Part shown: positions 17,403-26,465 of the stretch, piece after piece
How positions within the stretch are numbered: the stretch's first letter is position 1
Layout: every line of letters starts with the position of its first letter
Assembly (NCBI GenBank): GCA_965222015.1
Contig: CBDCTL010000024.1
Location: forward strand, 992,001-1,056,000
Reading direction: 5' to 3'
DNA: 64,000 bases
Source: JANQPX01 sp965222015
GTDB taxonomy: Bacteria; Pseudomonadota; Alphaproteobacteria; Geminicoccales; Geminicoccaceae
Notes under the pieces: model-generated
Database searches by the model: none
Told to the model about the DNA's origin: nothing
What the model saw: only the letters and a program-made list of their open reading frames with translations
Translations under genes and position numbers: made by a program

Positions 17403-18773
17403 CTAGGCGTTGGCGGAACCCAGGCCGGGGCCGAACTCCGGATAGGCTTCCATACCGAGTTCCACCTGATCGATCCCGATATTGTCCGCGTCGTCCGGCA
17501 GGCGAATGCCGACGACTGCCTTGAGGACGCCCCAGACGATCAGGCTGACGACGAAGGTGAAGGCGCCATAGGCGGCGACGCCGACGAACTGGGTGACGAA
17601 GCTGGCGTCTGCGTTGGAGAGCGGCACCGCGAGCGTGCCCCAGATGCCGGCGACCAGATGGACCGGGATCGCGCCGACCACGTCGTCGAGCTTCAGCTTG
17701 TCCATCATCGGCACGGCGAACACCACGAGCGCGCCGCCGACCGCGCCGATGACGATCGAAAGGCCGGGCGTGGGGGCGAGTGGTTCGGCGGTGATCGAGA
17801 CCAGCCCCGCGAGCGCGCCGTTCAGTACCATGGTGAGATCGATTTTCTTGTACAGAACCTCCGAAAGGATCATCGCGGTCAGCACGCCGCCGCAGGCCGC
17901 CATGTTGGTGTTGATGTAGATGCTGGCGATGGCCACGACGTCGGCGGCCGAGCCCATGGCGAGCTGCGAGCCGCCATTGAAGCCGAACCAGCCGAGCCAG
18001 AGGATGAAGGTGCCGATGGTGGCGAGCGGAAGCGAGGAGCCGAGCATGGGATGGACCCGACCGTCCGGCCCGTATTTGCCCTTGCGCGCGCCCAACATGA
18101 TGATGCCCGCGAGCGCCGCCCAGCCGCCGACCGAATGGACGATCGTCGAACCGGCGAAGTCGGAAAAGCCCATCTCCGAGAGCCAGCCGCCGCCCCAGCC
18201 CCAGGAACCGGTGATCGGATAGAGAATGCCGGTCAGGATGGCGACGAACACCAGGAACGGCCAGACGCGCACCCGCTCGGCCATGGCGCCGGAGACGATC
18301 GAGGCGGTCGCGGCGACGAACACCATCTGGAAGAACCAGTCGGAGCCGGCCGCGTAGCCGCCGCTGAAGTCGGCGCCGGTTTCGGCGAGCGCGGCACTGT
18401 CGTCGGCGCCCCAGATCCCCGGAATGCCGAAATAGCCGCCGTCGACGCCGTTATACATGAGCTGGTAGCCAATCAGGTAGAACATGATGCCGGCGAGCGA
18501 ATAGAGCGAGACATTCTTCAGGAGCTGGGTGGCGACGCTCCGTTTTCTGACCAGGCCCGCTTCCAGCATGCAGAAGCCGGCAGCCATCCACATCACCAGA
18601 AAGCCGTGCATCAGGAAGGACAGCGAATTGAAGATATAGGCCGTCTCGCCGCTGACGCCGGCGTCCTGGGCGGAGGCCGTGCCGGTGAGCGCAAAGCCGG
18701 CGAACGCCAGTATTCCCGCGCCGAGCGGCAGCCTTTTGCGCAGCGGACCGGCGCTCCTCGTCTTGTTGTGCAT
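17403..18773 (-). CDS. amtB: Ammonium transporter AmtB
   Basis: 456 residues with an N-terminal signal peptide (about 1-36, ending TASAQ) and 11 hydrophobic segments of the Amt/Rh fold. The pore histidines are in STIVHSVGGWAALAG and IPVHLVAGIWGTLAV, and the family start FLMHGFLVMWMAAGFCMLEAGLVRKRS is intact. The protein carries ammonium across the inner membrane. The ATG at 18773 follows GAGGGGAACGAG; the frame is open 168 bp further upstream but that part contains the sigma-54 promoter. No glnK (PII) gene is next to it, which is unusual because the two normally form an operon. Own terminator downstream. Confidence 0.95.
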   Translation of the reverse strand: MHNKTRSAGPLRKRLPLGAGILAFAGFALTGTASAQDAGVSGETAYIFNSLSFLMHGFLVMWMAAGFCMLEAGLVRKRSVATQLLKNVSLYSLAGIMFYLIGYQLMYNGVDGGYFGIPGIWGADDSAALAETGADFSGGYAAGSDWFFQMVFVAATASIVSGAMAERVRVWPFLVFVAILTGILYPITGSWGWGGGWLSEMGFSDFAGSTIVHSVGGWAALAGIIMLGARKGKYGPDGRVHPMLGSSLPLATIGTFILWLGWFGFNGGSQLAMGSAADVVAIASIYINTNMAACGGVLTAMILSEVLYKKIDLTMVLNGALAGLVSITAEPLAPTPGLSIVIGAVGGALVVFAVPMMDKLKLDDVVGAIPVHLVAGIWGTLAVPLSNADASFVTQFVGVAAYGAFTFVVSLIVWGVLKAVVGIRLPDDADNIGIDQVELGMEAYPEFGPGLGSANA

Positions 18774-18856
18774 CTCGTTCCCCTCAATGCCTTGGTGGCC
18801 TGCGAGCTGTTTCCGTGCGCCGGTCGCCAGCGGCGCCGGACGTCGTTCCTGACCTC

Positions 18857-18872
18857 TGCAAGCCATGTGCCA
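18857..18872 (-). promoter_or_regulatory. Sigma-54 (RpoN) promoter of amtB
   Basis: TGGCACATGGCTTGCA on the minus strand matches the -24/-12 consensus TGGCAC-N5-TTGCW with exact spacing. It lies 83 bp upstream of the amtB ATG. Implies NtrC control under nitrogen limitation; no clear NtrC site was seen further upstream. Confidence 0.85.
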
Positions 18873-19088
18873 GCGGGTTTTACGACCCGAATCGACCGGA
18901 TCCGGCGCTGATCCCGTGTTGTTTGCCCAAAGATTCACCAACTCGAATGTCGATGGTTAAAAAATGGTCAACCCCGCCTGACCGGCAGAACATGCAGCGA
19001 AGGCCGGACCAGTCCTGGGGCCCAACAGCCGCCGGCTGCGACGCCGTGACACAGACCGGGCCGCGCGGGCACGGGCCACATTGACGCC

Positions 19089-20333
19089 ATGTCCCTTTCC
19101 TCGCCTCGACGAGTCGACCTGGCGGTGGTCGGCGGCGGCATGACCGGGCTCGCCTTCGCTGTCGCCGCGGCCGGCGCCGGCGCCGACGTCGCCGTGATCG
19201 ACCCCCTGCCGCTGCCGATGTCGGCGAGGGCGCCGTTCGACGGGCGGGTGACCGCGATCGCGCGCGCGTCCCGTCAACTGCTGGAGGGCATCGGCGTCTG
19301 GCCGGCGCTGGCGGCCGGTGCCGAGCCGATCGTCGACATCGAAGTGAGCGAGCACGCGTCCCCCTTTCGCGTCTTCTACGATCATCGCGAGGCCGGCCGC
19401 GACCCGCTCGGCCACATCGTCGAGAACCGGACGATCCGGGCGGCGCTGATCGGGAAAGCCCGGGCCCTCTCGCGGACCAGCCTGACCCTCACCATGCCGG
19501 ACAAGGTGCGGCGCATCGATCGCCCGGCCCCCGGAGATACGACCGGCCGTGCTGTGGTCCTGCTCGAGAGCGGCGGGCGCATCGACGCCGGTCTGGTGGT
19601 CGGCGCCGACGGCCGCAACTCCTATTGCCGGCAGGACGCCGGCATCGACGTGATGCGCTTCGACTACCGCCAGACCGGCATCGTCGCCACGATCGCCCAT
19701 GAAAAACCCCATCACGGGCTCGCGGTCGAGCGCTTCTTTCCGGACGGCCCGCTCGCCATCCTACCGATGCAGGGCGATCGCTCGTCTATCGTCTGGGCGG
19801 CCGAGGACCAGCTCGCCGAAGCTCTGATCGGGCTCGACGACGACGAATTTCTGGGCGAGCTCGAGGAGCGCTTCGACCAGCGCCTCGGCGCCATCGCGCT
19901 CGCCGGCCCGCGCTTTCACTACCCGCTCGCCATGGCCCAGGCGAAGCGCTACACCGACGCGCGTCTCGCCCTGATCGGGGATGCCGCCCGCGCCATCCAT
20001 CCGATCGCTGGCCAGGGCTGGAACCTGGCCCTTCGCGACGTCGCAGCCCTCGCCGAGCTCACCGTCGACGCGCTCAGGCTCGGCCTGGACCCTGGCGGCC
20101 CCCCGGTGCTGCACCGCTACGAGCGCTGGCGCCGATTCGACAGTCTCGCCCTGATCGCCATCACCGACGGGCTGAACCGCCTGTTCGCCAACGACGTCCT
20201 GCCGCTGAAGCTCGCCCGTGAATGGGGCCTGGGCCTGGTCGAGCGCACCCCGCTGCTGAAGCGCTTTTTCATGCAGCACGCCATGGGGCTGGTCGGCGAC
20301 CTGCCGAGACTGATGCGCGGCCGGGCGCTTTAG
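19089..20333 (+). CDS. UbiH/UbiF/COQ6-family FAD-dependent hydroxylase
   Basis: 414 residues. FAD-binding motifs of the flavoprotein monooxygenases are present in order: VVGGGMTGLAFA (about 8-19), the DG motif VVGADGRNS (about 171-179) and the GD motif LALIGDAARAIHPIAGQGWNLALRD (about 294-318), the last being the signature of the ubiquinone hydroxylase branch. Likely hydroxylates the ubiquinone ring on the cytosolic face of the membrane. Which ring position cannot be judged from sequence. It is a single gene; the stop codon starts a double copy of the stop-codon hairpin repeat. Confidence 0.88.
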   Translation: MSLSSPRRVDLAVVGGGMTGLAFAVAAAGAGADVAVIDPLPLPMSARAPFDGRVTAIARASRQLLEGIGVWPALAAGAEPIVDIEVSEHASPFRVFYDHREAGRDPLGHIVENRTIRAALIGKARALSRTSLTLTMPDKVRRIDRPAPGDTTGRAVVLLESGGRIDAGLVVGADGRNSYCRQDAGIDVMRFDYRQTGIVATIAHEKPHHGLAVERFFPDGPLAILPMQGDRSSIVWAAEDQLAEALIGLDDDEFLGELEERFDQRLGAIALAGPRFHYPLAMAQAKRYTDARLALIGDAARAIHPIAGQGWNLALRDVAALAELTVDALRLGLDPGGPPVLHRYERWRRFDSLALIAITDGLNRLFANDVLPLKLAREWGLGLVERTPLLKRFFMQHAMGLVGDLPRLMRGRAL

Positions 20334-20366
20334 TGGTGTGACCACCTCGGTGGCGCGACCACCTCG
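20331..20366 (+). repeat. Stop-codon triloop hairpin repeat, tandem copy d
   Basis: TAG stop of the hydroxylase gene begins GTGGT-GTG-ACCAC-CTCG, directly followed by GTGG-CGCG-ACCAC-CTCG. Two adjacent copies of the dispersed element in head-to-tail order, 17 bp apart. Confidence 0.65.
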
Positions 20367-20535
20367 TTTGATGGACGCCAGGCGCGGCAACCGCGCCCGG
20401 AAACAAACCACAGGGCTCCCCCGGTGAAACTTCCCCGGTGAAACTTTCAATGTGGTCGCAGCACGGAGGGCTGTCGAAATCGCTTCCGGAGGCGTAGGAA
20501 CGTCGATAGCAACGTCGAAAGGAGGTCCCTCTGCC

Positions 20536-21396
20536 ATGTCTCAACCCGCCAATATCGCTTACGTCAACGGCGAATTCCTGCCCGAGGACGAGGCAAAAAT
20601 CTCGATCTTCGATCGCGGCTTTCTGTTCGGGGACGGCATCTATGAGGTGACGCCGGTGATCGACGGTCGACTGGTGGACCGCGGAGCACATATGGCAAGG
20701 CTGAAGCGCTCGCTCGGCGAGATCCGAATGGCCCCGCCGGTGCCGGTCGAGAAGATCGATGTCCTGCAGGAGGAGGTCGTTCGGAGAAACGGCGTCACCG
20801 AGGGGCGGGTCTATCTGCAGGTCACCCGCGGCGCCGCCGAGCGCGATTTCCCCTTCCCGCAGGAGGCGACGTCCTCCCTGGTGATGTTCGCGCGGCAGGT
20901 GCCGTTTCTCGACACCGAGACCGCACGGCGCGGCATTCGGGTCAAGACCGTGGCGGACCGGCGCTGGGAAAGGCGGGACATCAAGACCGTGATGCTGCTC
21001 GCCTCGGTGCTGGCCAAGCAGGAGGCGATCGAGGCAGGGTTCGACGACGCCTGGATGGTCGAGGGCGGCCTCGTGACCGAAGGCAGCTCGAACAACGCCT
21101 ACATCGTCGTCGACGGCGTGGTGCGGACGCGGCATCTCTCCAACGAGATCCTGCCCGGCTGCACGCGGCGCGCCCTCCTCGCACTCGCCGAGGAGACCGG
21201 CGTCGCCATCGAGGAAAAGCCGTTCTCGCCCGCCGAGGCCAAGGCGGCCGAAGAGGCCTTCATCACCTCGGCGACCAACCTCGTCATGCCTGTGGTCGGA
21301 ATCGACGACGCCAGAATCGGAACCGGCGTGCCCGGTCCGCTGACCGCCAGGCTTCGTCAGCTCTACATCGATACGGCGCGCCGAACGGCCGCCTGA
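20536..21396 (+). CDS. Class IV aminotransferase, D-amino acid aminotransferase-like
   Basis: 286 residues of the branched-chain/D-amino-acid aminotransferase fold. IFDRGFLFGDGIYEVTPV (about 23-40) and YLQVTRGAAERDFPFP (about 94-109) are typical of D-alanine transaminase, and the PLP lysine is in RRDIKTVMLLASVLAKQ (about 145). EGSSNNAY (about 180) holds the phosphate of PLP. It would interconvert D-alanine, D-glutamate and keto acids for peptidoglycan precursor supply. The ATG at 20536 follows a perfect AAAGGAGGTCC Shine-Dalgarno. Convergent with the next gene, with a 9-bp gap. Confidence 0.86.
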   Translation: MSQPANIAYVNGEFLPEDEAKISIFDRGFLFGDGIYEVTPVIDGRLVDRGAHMARLKRSLGEIRMAPPVPVEKIDVLQEEVVRRNGVTEGRVYLQVTRGAAERDFPFPQEATSSLVMFARQVPFLDTETARRGIRVKTVADRRWERRDIKTVMLLASVLAKQEAIEAGFDDAWMVEGGLVTEGSSNNAYIVVDGVVRTRHLSNEILPGCTRRALLALAEETGVAIEEKPFSPAEAKAAEEAFITSATNLVMPVVGIDDARIGTGVPGPLTARLRQLYIDTARRTAA

Positions 21397-21405
21397 GGAG
21401 GGCGA

Positions 21406-22569
21406 TCAGGCCAGAAGACCGCCGATGCGATCGATCGCGCGCTCGATGTTCTCGATCGAGTTGGCGTAGGAGAAGCGGAGATAGCCCTCACCTTCCCTGC
21501 CGAAGCTGGTGCCGGCGATGGCCGCGACGCCGGCCTCGGTGAGGATGCGCTCCTGAAGCTCGGCCGACTTGATGCCGGTGCCCTCGATATTGGGAAAGGC
21601 GTAGAAGGCGCCGCCCGGGCGCTGGCAGCGAAAACCGGGCAGTTCGTTCAGGCGATCCACGATCACCGAGCGGCGCTCATCGAACGCCTCGACCATCCGG
21701 TCGACCGCGTCCTGCGGCCCGTTCAGCGCCTCGATGCCGGCATGTTGCGTGGCCGCATTGACGCAGCTATGGACGTTGACCGCAAGCCGGGTGGCGATCG
21801 GCGCGAGGTCCTTCGGCCACACCGCCCAGCCGAGGCGCCAGCCGGTCATGGCATAGGTCTTGGACCAGCCGTCCAGGAGGATCAGCCGGTCCTCGATCTC
21901 GGGATAGGCGGTGAGGCTGGCATGCGGCACCCCGTCATAGACCATGCGCGCATAGATCTCGTCGGACATCACCGCGACCTCGGGGTGCTCGGCAAGGCCG
22001 GCGACCAGCCTGTCCAGCTCCTCCTTCGGCACCACCCCGCCGGTCGGATTGGCCGGGCTGTTGACGATGATCAGCCGTGTGCGCGGCGTGATCTTGGCGA
22101 GCACCTCGTCCGCCGAAAAGGAAAACCCGTTTTTTTCGTACAAGGGGATGGGGACGGCCTTGGCGCCGGTGAACTCGATCACCGAGCGATAGATCGGAAA
22201 GCCGGGATCGGGATACATGATCTCGGCGCCCGCCTCGCCGAACATGGTGATCGCGAAATACATCGTGACCTTGCCGCCGGGCACGACGACAATGCGCTCG
22301 GGGTCGATCTCGACGCCGCGGCGAGCGGCCATGTCCGCGGCCACGGCCTCGCGCAGCGGCAAGATGCCGTTGGCCGGCGTATAGCCGTGATGGCCGTCGC
22401 GGAGCGCCTTGACCGCCGCCTCGACGATGTTGTCCGGTGTTGGAAAATCCGGCTGTCCGATGCCGAGATTGATGATGTCCTGGCCCGCATCCTTCAGTTT
22501 TTGCGCCCTTGCCAGCACGTCGAAGGCGGTTTCCGTACCCAGCCTTTTCAGATTGTCGGCGAGAATCAT
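21406..22569 (-). CDS. Class I/II pyridoxal-phosphate aminotransferase
   Basis: 387 residues, the standard aspartate-aminotransferase fold I. INLGIGQPDFPTP (about 34-46) binds the substrate carboxylate, NSPANPTGG (about 168) and SDEIYARMVYD (about 200) contact PLP, and the Schiff-base lysine is in LDGWSKTYAMTGWRLGW (about 231). Start ATG 22569 follows GAAGGAG. Substrate (aspartate, alanine, aromatic) cannot be assigned. Confidence 0.88.
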   Translation of the reverse strand: MILADNLKRLGTETAFDVLARAQKLKDAGQDIINLGIGQPDFPTPDNIVEAAVKALRDGHHGYTPANGILPLREAVAADMAARRGVEIDPERIVVVPGGKVTMYFAITMFGEAGAEIMYPDPGFPIYRSVIEFTGAKAVPIPLYEKNGFSFSADEVLAKITPRTRLIIVNSPANPTGGVVPKEELDRLVAGLAEHPEVAVMSDEIYARMVYDGVPHASLTAYPEIEDRLILLDGWSKTYAMTGWRLGWAVWPKDLAPIATRLAVNVHSCVNAATQHAGIEALNGPQDAVDRMVEAFDERRSVIVDRLNELPGFRCQRPGGAFYAFPNIEGTGIKSAELQERILTEAGVAAIAGTSFGREGEGYLRFSYANSIENIERAIDRIGGLLA

Positions 22570-22777
22570 CGGTGAGACTCCTTCTTCCGGTCGCAATTTT
22601 CACCACCAAGTCGATTGATTTTGCGTAAAATTTGGAGTAAAAATTGATTTTATTGGCTTCAGCCTCAGAGCGAAGTGACCCTACGCCGACGATCGCGGTT
22701 TGGGCAACCGGATTGCGACGACGGCCAGGAATTGAGCTATCGGATTTTTGCGAACTCGGAAAAGAACGATCTCCGCT

Positions 22778-24877
22778 ATGAATTGGCTCCAAAGCTTGAC
22801 TCTCACGCGCACGAAGCGCATCGGCCGGAATGGCCTTTTCCTCCTGCTGTGGCTGCTGTTGAGTGCCCTCGTCGTGGTCACGTCCGTGGGCCTGACCTGG
22901 CAGGCGACGAACCACCTTCTGCGCCGCGAGGTGCATGCGGATGCGGTGAAATGGGTGCGCAGTCTCCAGAACCGCGGCAGCACCCTGGACCGGGTTCTGT
23001 CGTCGCCCCCCCATCCCTCGCCTCCTCAACCCTTGAAGGACGCGGCAGCGCTCCCGTCCGCGGACGAATTCGACGCGGTCGTCTTCTATCGCCTGTTCGA
23101 TCGGGACGGCGAGGCGGTCTACCAGTCCGAGACGCCGGATACCGGCCTGCCCTTCGCCCTGGTCGCTCGGGATGCCGAACGGGACGAGGCGGTGCGGGCG
23201 GCCCTTCGCGGCGCCAGATCGACCGTCAGGATCGGCGGCCACGAGGATGCCAGCTCCACCGACCCCCTGGTCTATGGCCGGATCGTCCTGCCGATCACCA
23301 CCGAGACCGGCGCCGAGGGCACCGTCGAAATCTATCTCGACCAGACCGCGAAGGCGGAACGCTACCGGCAGTCCTTCGTGGGCTTTGCCACCGGTCTCGC
23401 CCTGCTGATCCTGTTCGCCACGGCCCTGCCGATGGCGATGGTCTGGCGCAAGATCAAGGAGCGGGAGCTAGCCGAGCGCCGGCTGCATGACATGGCCCAT
23501 ACCGATCCGCTGACCGGGCTCGCCAACCGCACGGACTTCCGCGAACGCCTCGCCCTCGCCCTCGCGCTCGGCAGACGAGGCGGCGGGGATGCCGTCACCG
23601 CCCTTTTCTGGCTGGATCTCGATCGGTTCAAGACGATCAACGACGCCCTCGGCCACCCGATCGGCGACGCCCTGCTCTGTCAGGTGGGCGCGCGCCTGAA
23701 GCGGAGCCTTCGCGAGGAGGACGTGGTCGCGCGTCTCGGCGGCGACGAATTCGCCCTCCTTCAGACCGACTGCCGGGACGAGCGCCAGGCGGCCGAGCTG
23801 GCCAGGCGTCTGATCGAGGTGCTCGCCATACCCTTCGACGTCGAAGGCCATCACGTGGTCATCGGGGTCAGCATCGGCATCGTGTTCGCGCCGCGCGACG
23901 GCGACGGCGTCGACGATCTCCTGAAGAAGGCCGACATCGCGCTCTACCGCGCGAAGGACGCCGGACGCTCGACCCACCGCTTCTTCAGGCCGGACATGGA
24001 GGCCCGCTCCGAGGTGCGTCACGCACTGGAGGAGGATCTTCGGCTCGCCATCCACAACGACCAGCTTCGCCTTCACTACCAGCCGCAGGTTTCGCTCAGA
24101 TCCGGGCGGATCGTCGGCTTCGAGGCGCTGCTCCGCTGGCACCACCCGCGTTTCGGCCACATGCCGCCCCACGAGGTCGTGGCACTCGCCGAGGAGACCG
24201 GGCTGATCGTGCCGCTCGGCTTCTGGGCGCTGAAGCAGGCGACCGCCGACGCCACCACCTGGCCGGAGGACGTGACGGTCTCCGTCAACATTTCCGCCGT
24301 GCAGTTCCGTCACACCAATCTGGTCGACCTGGTCAGCGACGCGCTCGCCATGAGCGGCCTTGCGCCCGAGCGGCTGGACCTGGAGCTGACCGAAAGCATC
24401 GTGATGGAGGACAGCCGCACCACCATCACCAAGCTCAGAAAGCTGCGCAAGTTGGGCATACATCTCTCGATGGACGACTTCGGCACCGGCTACTCGTCCC
24501 TCAACCGCCTTCGGCACCTGCCGTTCGACCGGCTGAAGGTCGACCGCTCCTTCGTGCGCGAGCTCGGCGGCAATCGCGACGACGCGGCGATCGTCCGTGC
24601 GATCGTGACGCTCGGCAAGAATCTCGGCATGCAGGTCATCGCCGAAGGCGTCGAGACCGACGCCCAGCTCGCCCAGCTCCATATGGAAAGCTGCGACATC
24701 GCCCAGGGCTACTTTTTCGGCCGGCCCGTGCCGTCTACCGAGATCGGCCGGCAGCTCGGACAATACAACGCGGTCGCCAGCGTCGGCCTGCACGCACCGA
24801 GGCGCACCGTCCCGTCCTCCTGGCCGCCGCCCGAGCCCGCGACGTCCCGCGAATCCTATCGCGAAGCGGTCGGCTGA
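22778..24877 (+). CDS. Membrane GGDEF-EAL c-di-GMP signalling protein
   Basis: 699 residues. Two membrane segments (about 20-42 and 208-226) enclose a periplasmic sensor-like region of roughly 165 residues. The GGDEF domain (about 240-400) has the full ARLGGDEFALL motif and a REED I-site five residues earlier, so it may be an active, product-inhibited diguanylate cyclase. The EAL domain (about 420-670) has FEALLRW, the DDFGTGYSSL loop and KVDRSFV, all needed for phosphodiesterase activity. Both domains look intact, so the protein may be bifunctional. ATG 22778 is preferred over an upstream TTG at 22748. Its 3' end overlaps the convergent mobA by 22 bp. Confidence 0.93.
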   Translation: MNWLQSLTLTRTKRIGRNGLFLLLWLLLSALVVVTSVGLTWQATNHLLRREVHADAVKWVRSLQNRGSTLDRVLSSPPHPSPPQPLKDAAALPSADEFDAVVFYRLFDRDGEAVYQSETPDTGLPFALVARDAERDEAVRAALRGARSTVRIGGHEDASSTDPLVYGRIVLPITTETGAEGTVEIYLDQTAKAERYRQSFVGFATGLALLILFATALPMAMVWRKIKERELAERRLHDMAHTDPLTGLANRTDFRERLALALALGRRGGGDAVTALFWLDLDRFKTINDALGHPIGDALLCQVGARLKRSLREEDVVARLGGDEFALLQTDCRDERQAAELARRLIEVLAIPFDVEGHHVVIGVSIGIVFAPRDGDGVDDLLKKADIALYRAKDAGRSTHRFFRPDMEARSEVRHALEEDLRLAIHNDQLRLHYQPQVSLRSGRIVGFEALLRWHHPRFGHMPPHEVVALAEETGLIVPLGFWALKQATADATTWPEDVTVSVNISAVQFRHTNLVDLVSDALAMSGLAPERLDLELTESIVMEDSRTTITKLRKLRKLGIHLSMDDFGTGYSSLNRLRHLPFDRLKVDRSFVRELGGNRDDAAIVRAIVTLGKNLGMQVIAEGVETDAQLAQLHMESCDIAQGYFFGRPVPSTEIGRQLGQYNAVASVGLHAPRRTVPSSWPPPEPATSRESYREAVG

Positions 24878-25503
24878 TCCGCGAGCAGGCGCTCGGCCGC
24901 TTCCAGATCTTCCGGGCGGTTGGTGTTGAAAAAGGGATCGAACGGCGCGCTCGGAAAGTCGGCTCCGGCGAGACGGTAGCGGGCGGTGAAGCGGTCGACC
25001 TTGCGGATGTCCTCCTCGACCATCGCCCTTCTCAGATCGGAGGCCAGGCGCACCGGCCAGAGGCCGAACACCGGATGGCTGCGCCCGTTCGAGACGGCGA
25101 CCGCAAGCTCCGCTCCCTCCCGCTCGATTGCGCGCGCCATCGAGCGCACGAGGTCCGGGGGCAAGAATGGCGTGTCGGTGGCGGCTGTGACGATCCAGGC
25201 GCAATCCGGGCGGTTCGCCGCTGCCCATTCCATGCCGGTCAGCACGCCGGCGAGCGGCCCCGCGAAGCCTTCGATCACGTCCTCCGCCACCGGCAGGCCG
25301 AACGCCTCGAAGCGCGCGGGTTCGCCGTTCGCGTTCAACAAGAGCGCGCCCGCCTGCGGCCGCATCCGTTCGATCACATGGGCGAGAATCGGCCGTCCCG
25401 CCAAAGGCCGCAGACATTTGTCGCCGCCGCCCATGCGCCTGGCCTGCCCGCCCGCCAGCAGCACGCCCAGAACCTGCGACGGATCGATTTCGATCGGCGT
25501 CAT
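24856..25503 (-). CDS. mobA: Molybdenum cofactor guanylyltransferase
   Basis: 215 residues. The nucleotide-binding start GVLLAGGQARRMGGGDK (about 13-29) and the ATDTPFLPPDLV motif near 105-116 define MobA, which adds GMP to molybdopterin to give the bis-MGD cofactor. The ATG overlaps the fdhD stop (ATGA at 25500-25503), so the two are coupled. Together they point to maturation of a molybdenum formate dehydrogenase encoded elsewhere. Confidence 0.93.
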   Translation of the reverse strand: MTPIEIDPSQVLGVLLAGGQARRMGGGDKCLRPLAGRPILAHVIERMRPQAGALLLNANGEPARFEAFGLPVAEDVIEGFAGPLAGVLTGMEWAAANRPDCAWIVTAATDTPFLPPDLVRSMARAIEREGAELAVAVSNGRSHPVFGLWPVRLASDLRRAMVEEDIRKVDRFTARYRLAGADFPSAPFDPFFNTNRPEDLEAAERLLADQPTASR

Positions 25504-26372
25504 GAGCGCTTCGACCCCTTGCGTCTCTGCCCGTCGGGCTCGTCCGCGACCTGGCCGGGATCGGCGTCGAAGCGAATGCGCTCCTCGCCGGCGAGGGCGA
25601 CGAAACGCTTTCCTCGCGCGCGGCCGATCAGCGTGAGGCCGGCCTGCCGGGCGAGGTCGACGCCCCAGGCGGTGAAGCCCGAGCGCGAGATCAGGATCGG
25701 GATCTGCATCTGCACGGTCTTGATCACCATCTCGCTGGTGAGGCGCCCGGTCGTGTAAAAAATCTTGCCGCGCGGGCCGAGCCCCTTCAGGGCCATATAG
25801 CCCGCGATCTTGTCGACCGCATTGTGCCGGCCGACATCCTCCATATAGACCAGCGGCCGGTCCGCCTCGCAGAGCACGCAGCCGTGAATCGCCCCAGCCT
25901 TCAGATAGAGCGACGGCGTGGTGTTGATCTTTTTCGTGAGCGCATAGAGCCAGGAGGTCTTCAGCACCGCGTCCCGGTCAAGCGCGACCTCGTCGAAGCG
26001 CTCCATCAGATCGCCGAACACGGTGCCCTGGGCGCAGCCGGAGGTGCGCACCTTCTTCTTCAGCTTGTCCTCGTAGTCGGTTTCCCGCGCGGTCCTGACC
26101 ACGACGACGTCCAGCTCCTCGTCATGGTCGATGCCGGTGATCTCGTCATCCGGCCGCAGCATGTTCTGATTGAGCAGATAGCCGACCGCGAGCAGGTCCG
26201 GATGGTCGCCGATCGTCATCATGGTGACGATCTCCTGACCGTTCAGAAACAGCGTCAGCGGCCGCTCGTGCACCACGGCGGTCTCGACCCGTGCGCCGTC
26301 CTGATCGATGCCGGTGACCGGCCGGGTCAGCTTGGGGTCGTCGGGCGATGGTTCGAGAAGGTAGTCGTCCAT
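25500..26372 (-). CDS. fdhD: Formate dehydrogenase accessory sulfurtransferase FdhD
   Basis: 290 residues. FdhD passes sulfur from IscS to the molybdenum cofactor of formate dehydrogenase. Family regions seen: HERPLTLFLNGQE (about 35-47), MMTIGDHPDLLAVGYL (about 51-66), and YMEDVGRHNAVDKIAGYM (about 180). The redox loop reads TSGCAQGT (Cys113): only the first cysteine of the usual CxxC is present. In E. coli the first cysteine is the important one, so activity is plausible. Operon with mobA. Confidence 0.92.
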   Translation of the reverse strand: MDDYLLEPSPDDPKLTRPVTGIDQDGARVETAVVHERPLTLFLNGQEIVTMMTIGDHPDLLAVGYLLNQNMLRPDDEITGIDHDEELDVVVVRTARETDYEDKLKKKVRTSGCAQGTVFGDLMERFDEVALDRDAVLKTSWLYALTKKINTTPSLYLKAGAIHGCVLCEADRPLVYMEDVGRHNAVDKIAGYMALKGLGPRGKIFYTTGRLTSEMVIKTVQMQIPILISRSGFTAWGVDLARQAGLTLIGRARGKRFVALAGEERIRFDADPGQVADEPDGQRRKGSKRS

Positions 26373-26465
26373 GACCCGACATTCTGGAGGGCGGGCCGGA
26401 CGAGGGTCAAGCGAACCTTCGCCGCGCTGCCGTTCCGCCGGAAAACGCCCTGCGAAACGCGACCG

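Noticed and set aside
16804..17406. 200-codon plus-strand frame between patatin and amtB
   Set aside because: Runs through the conserved hairpin element and the amtB terminator; no start signal.
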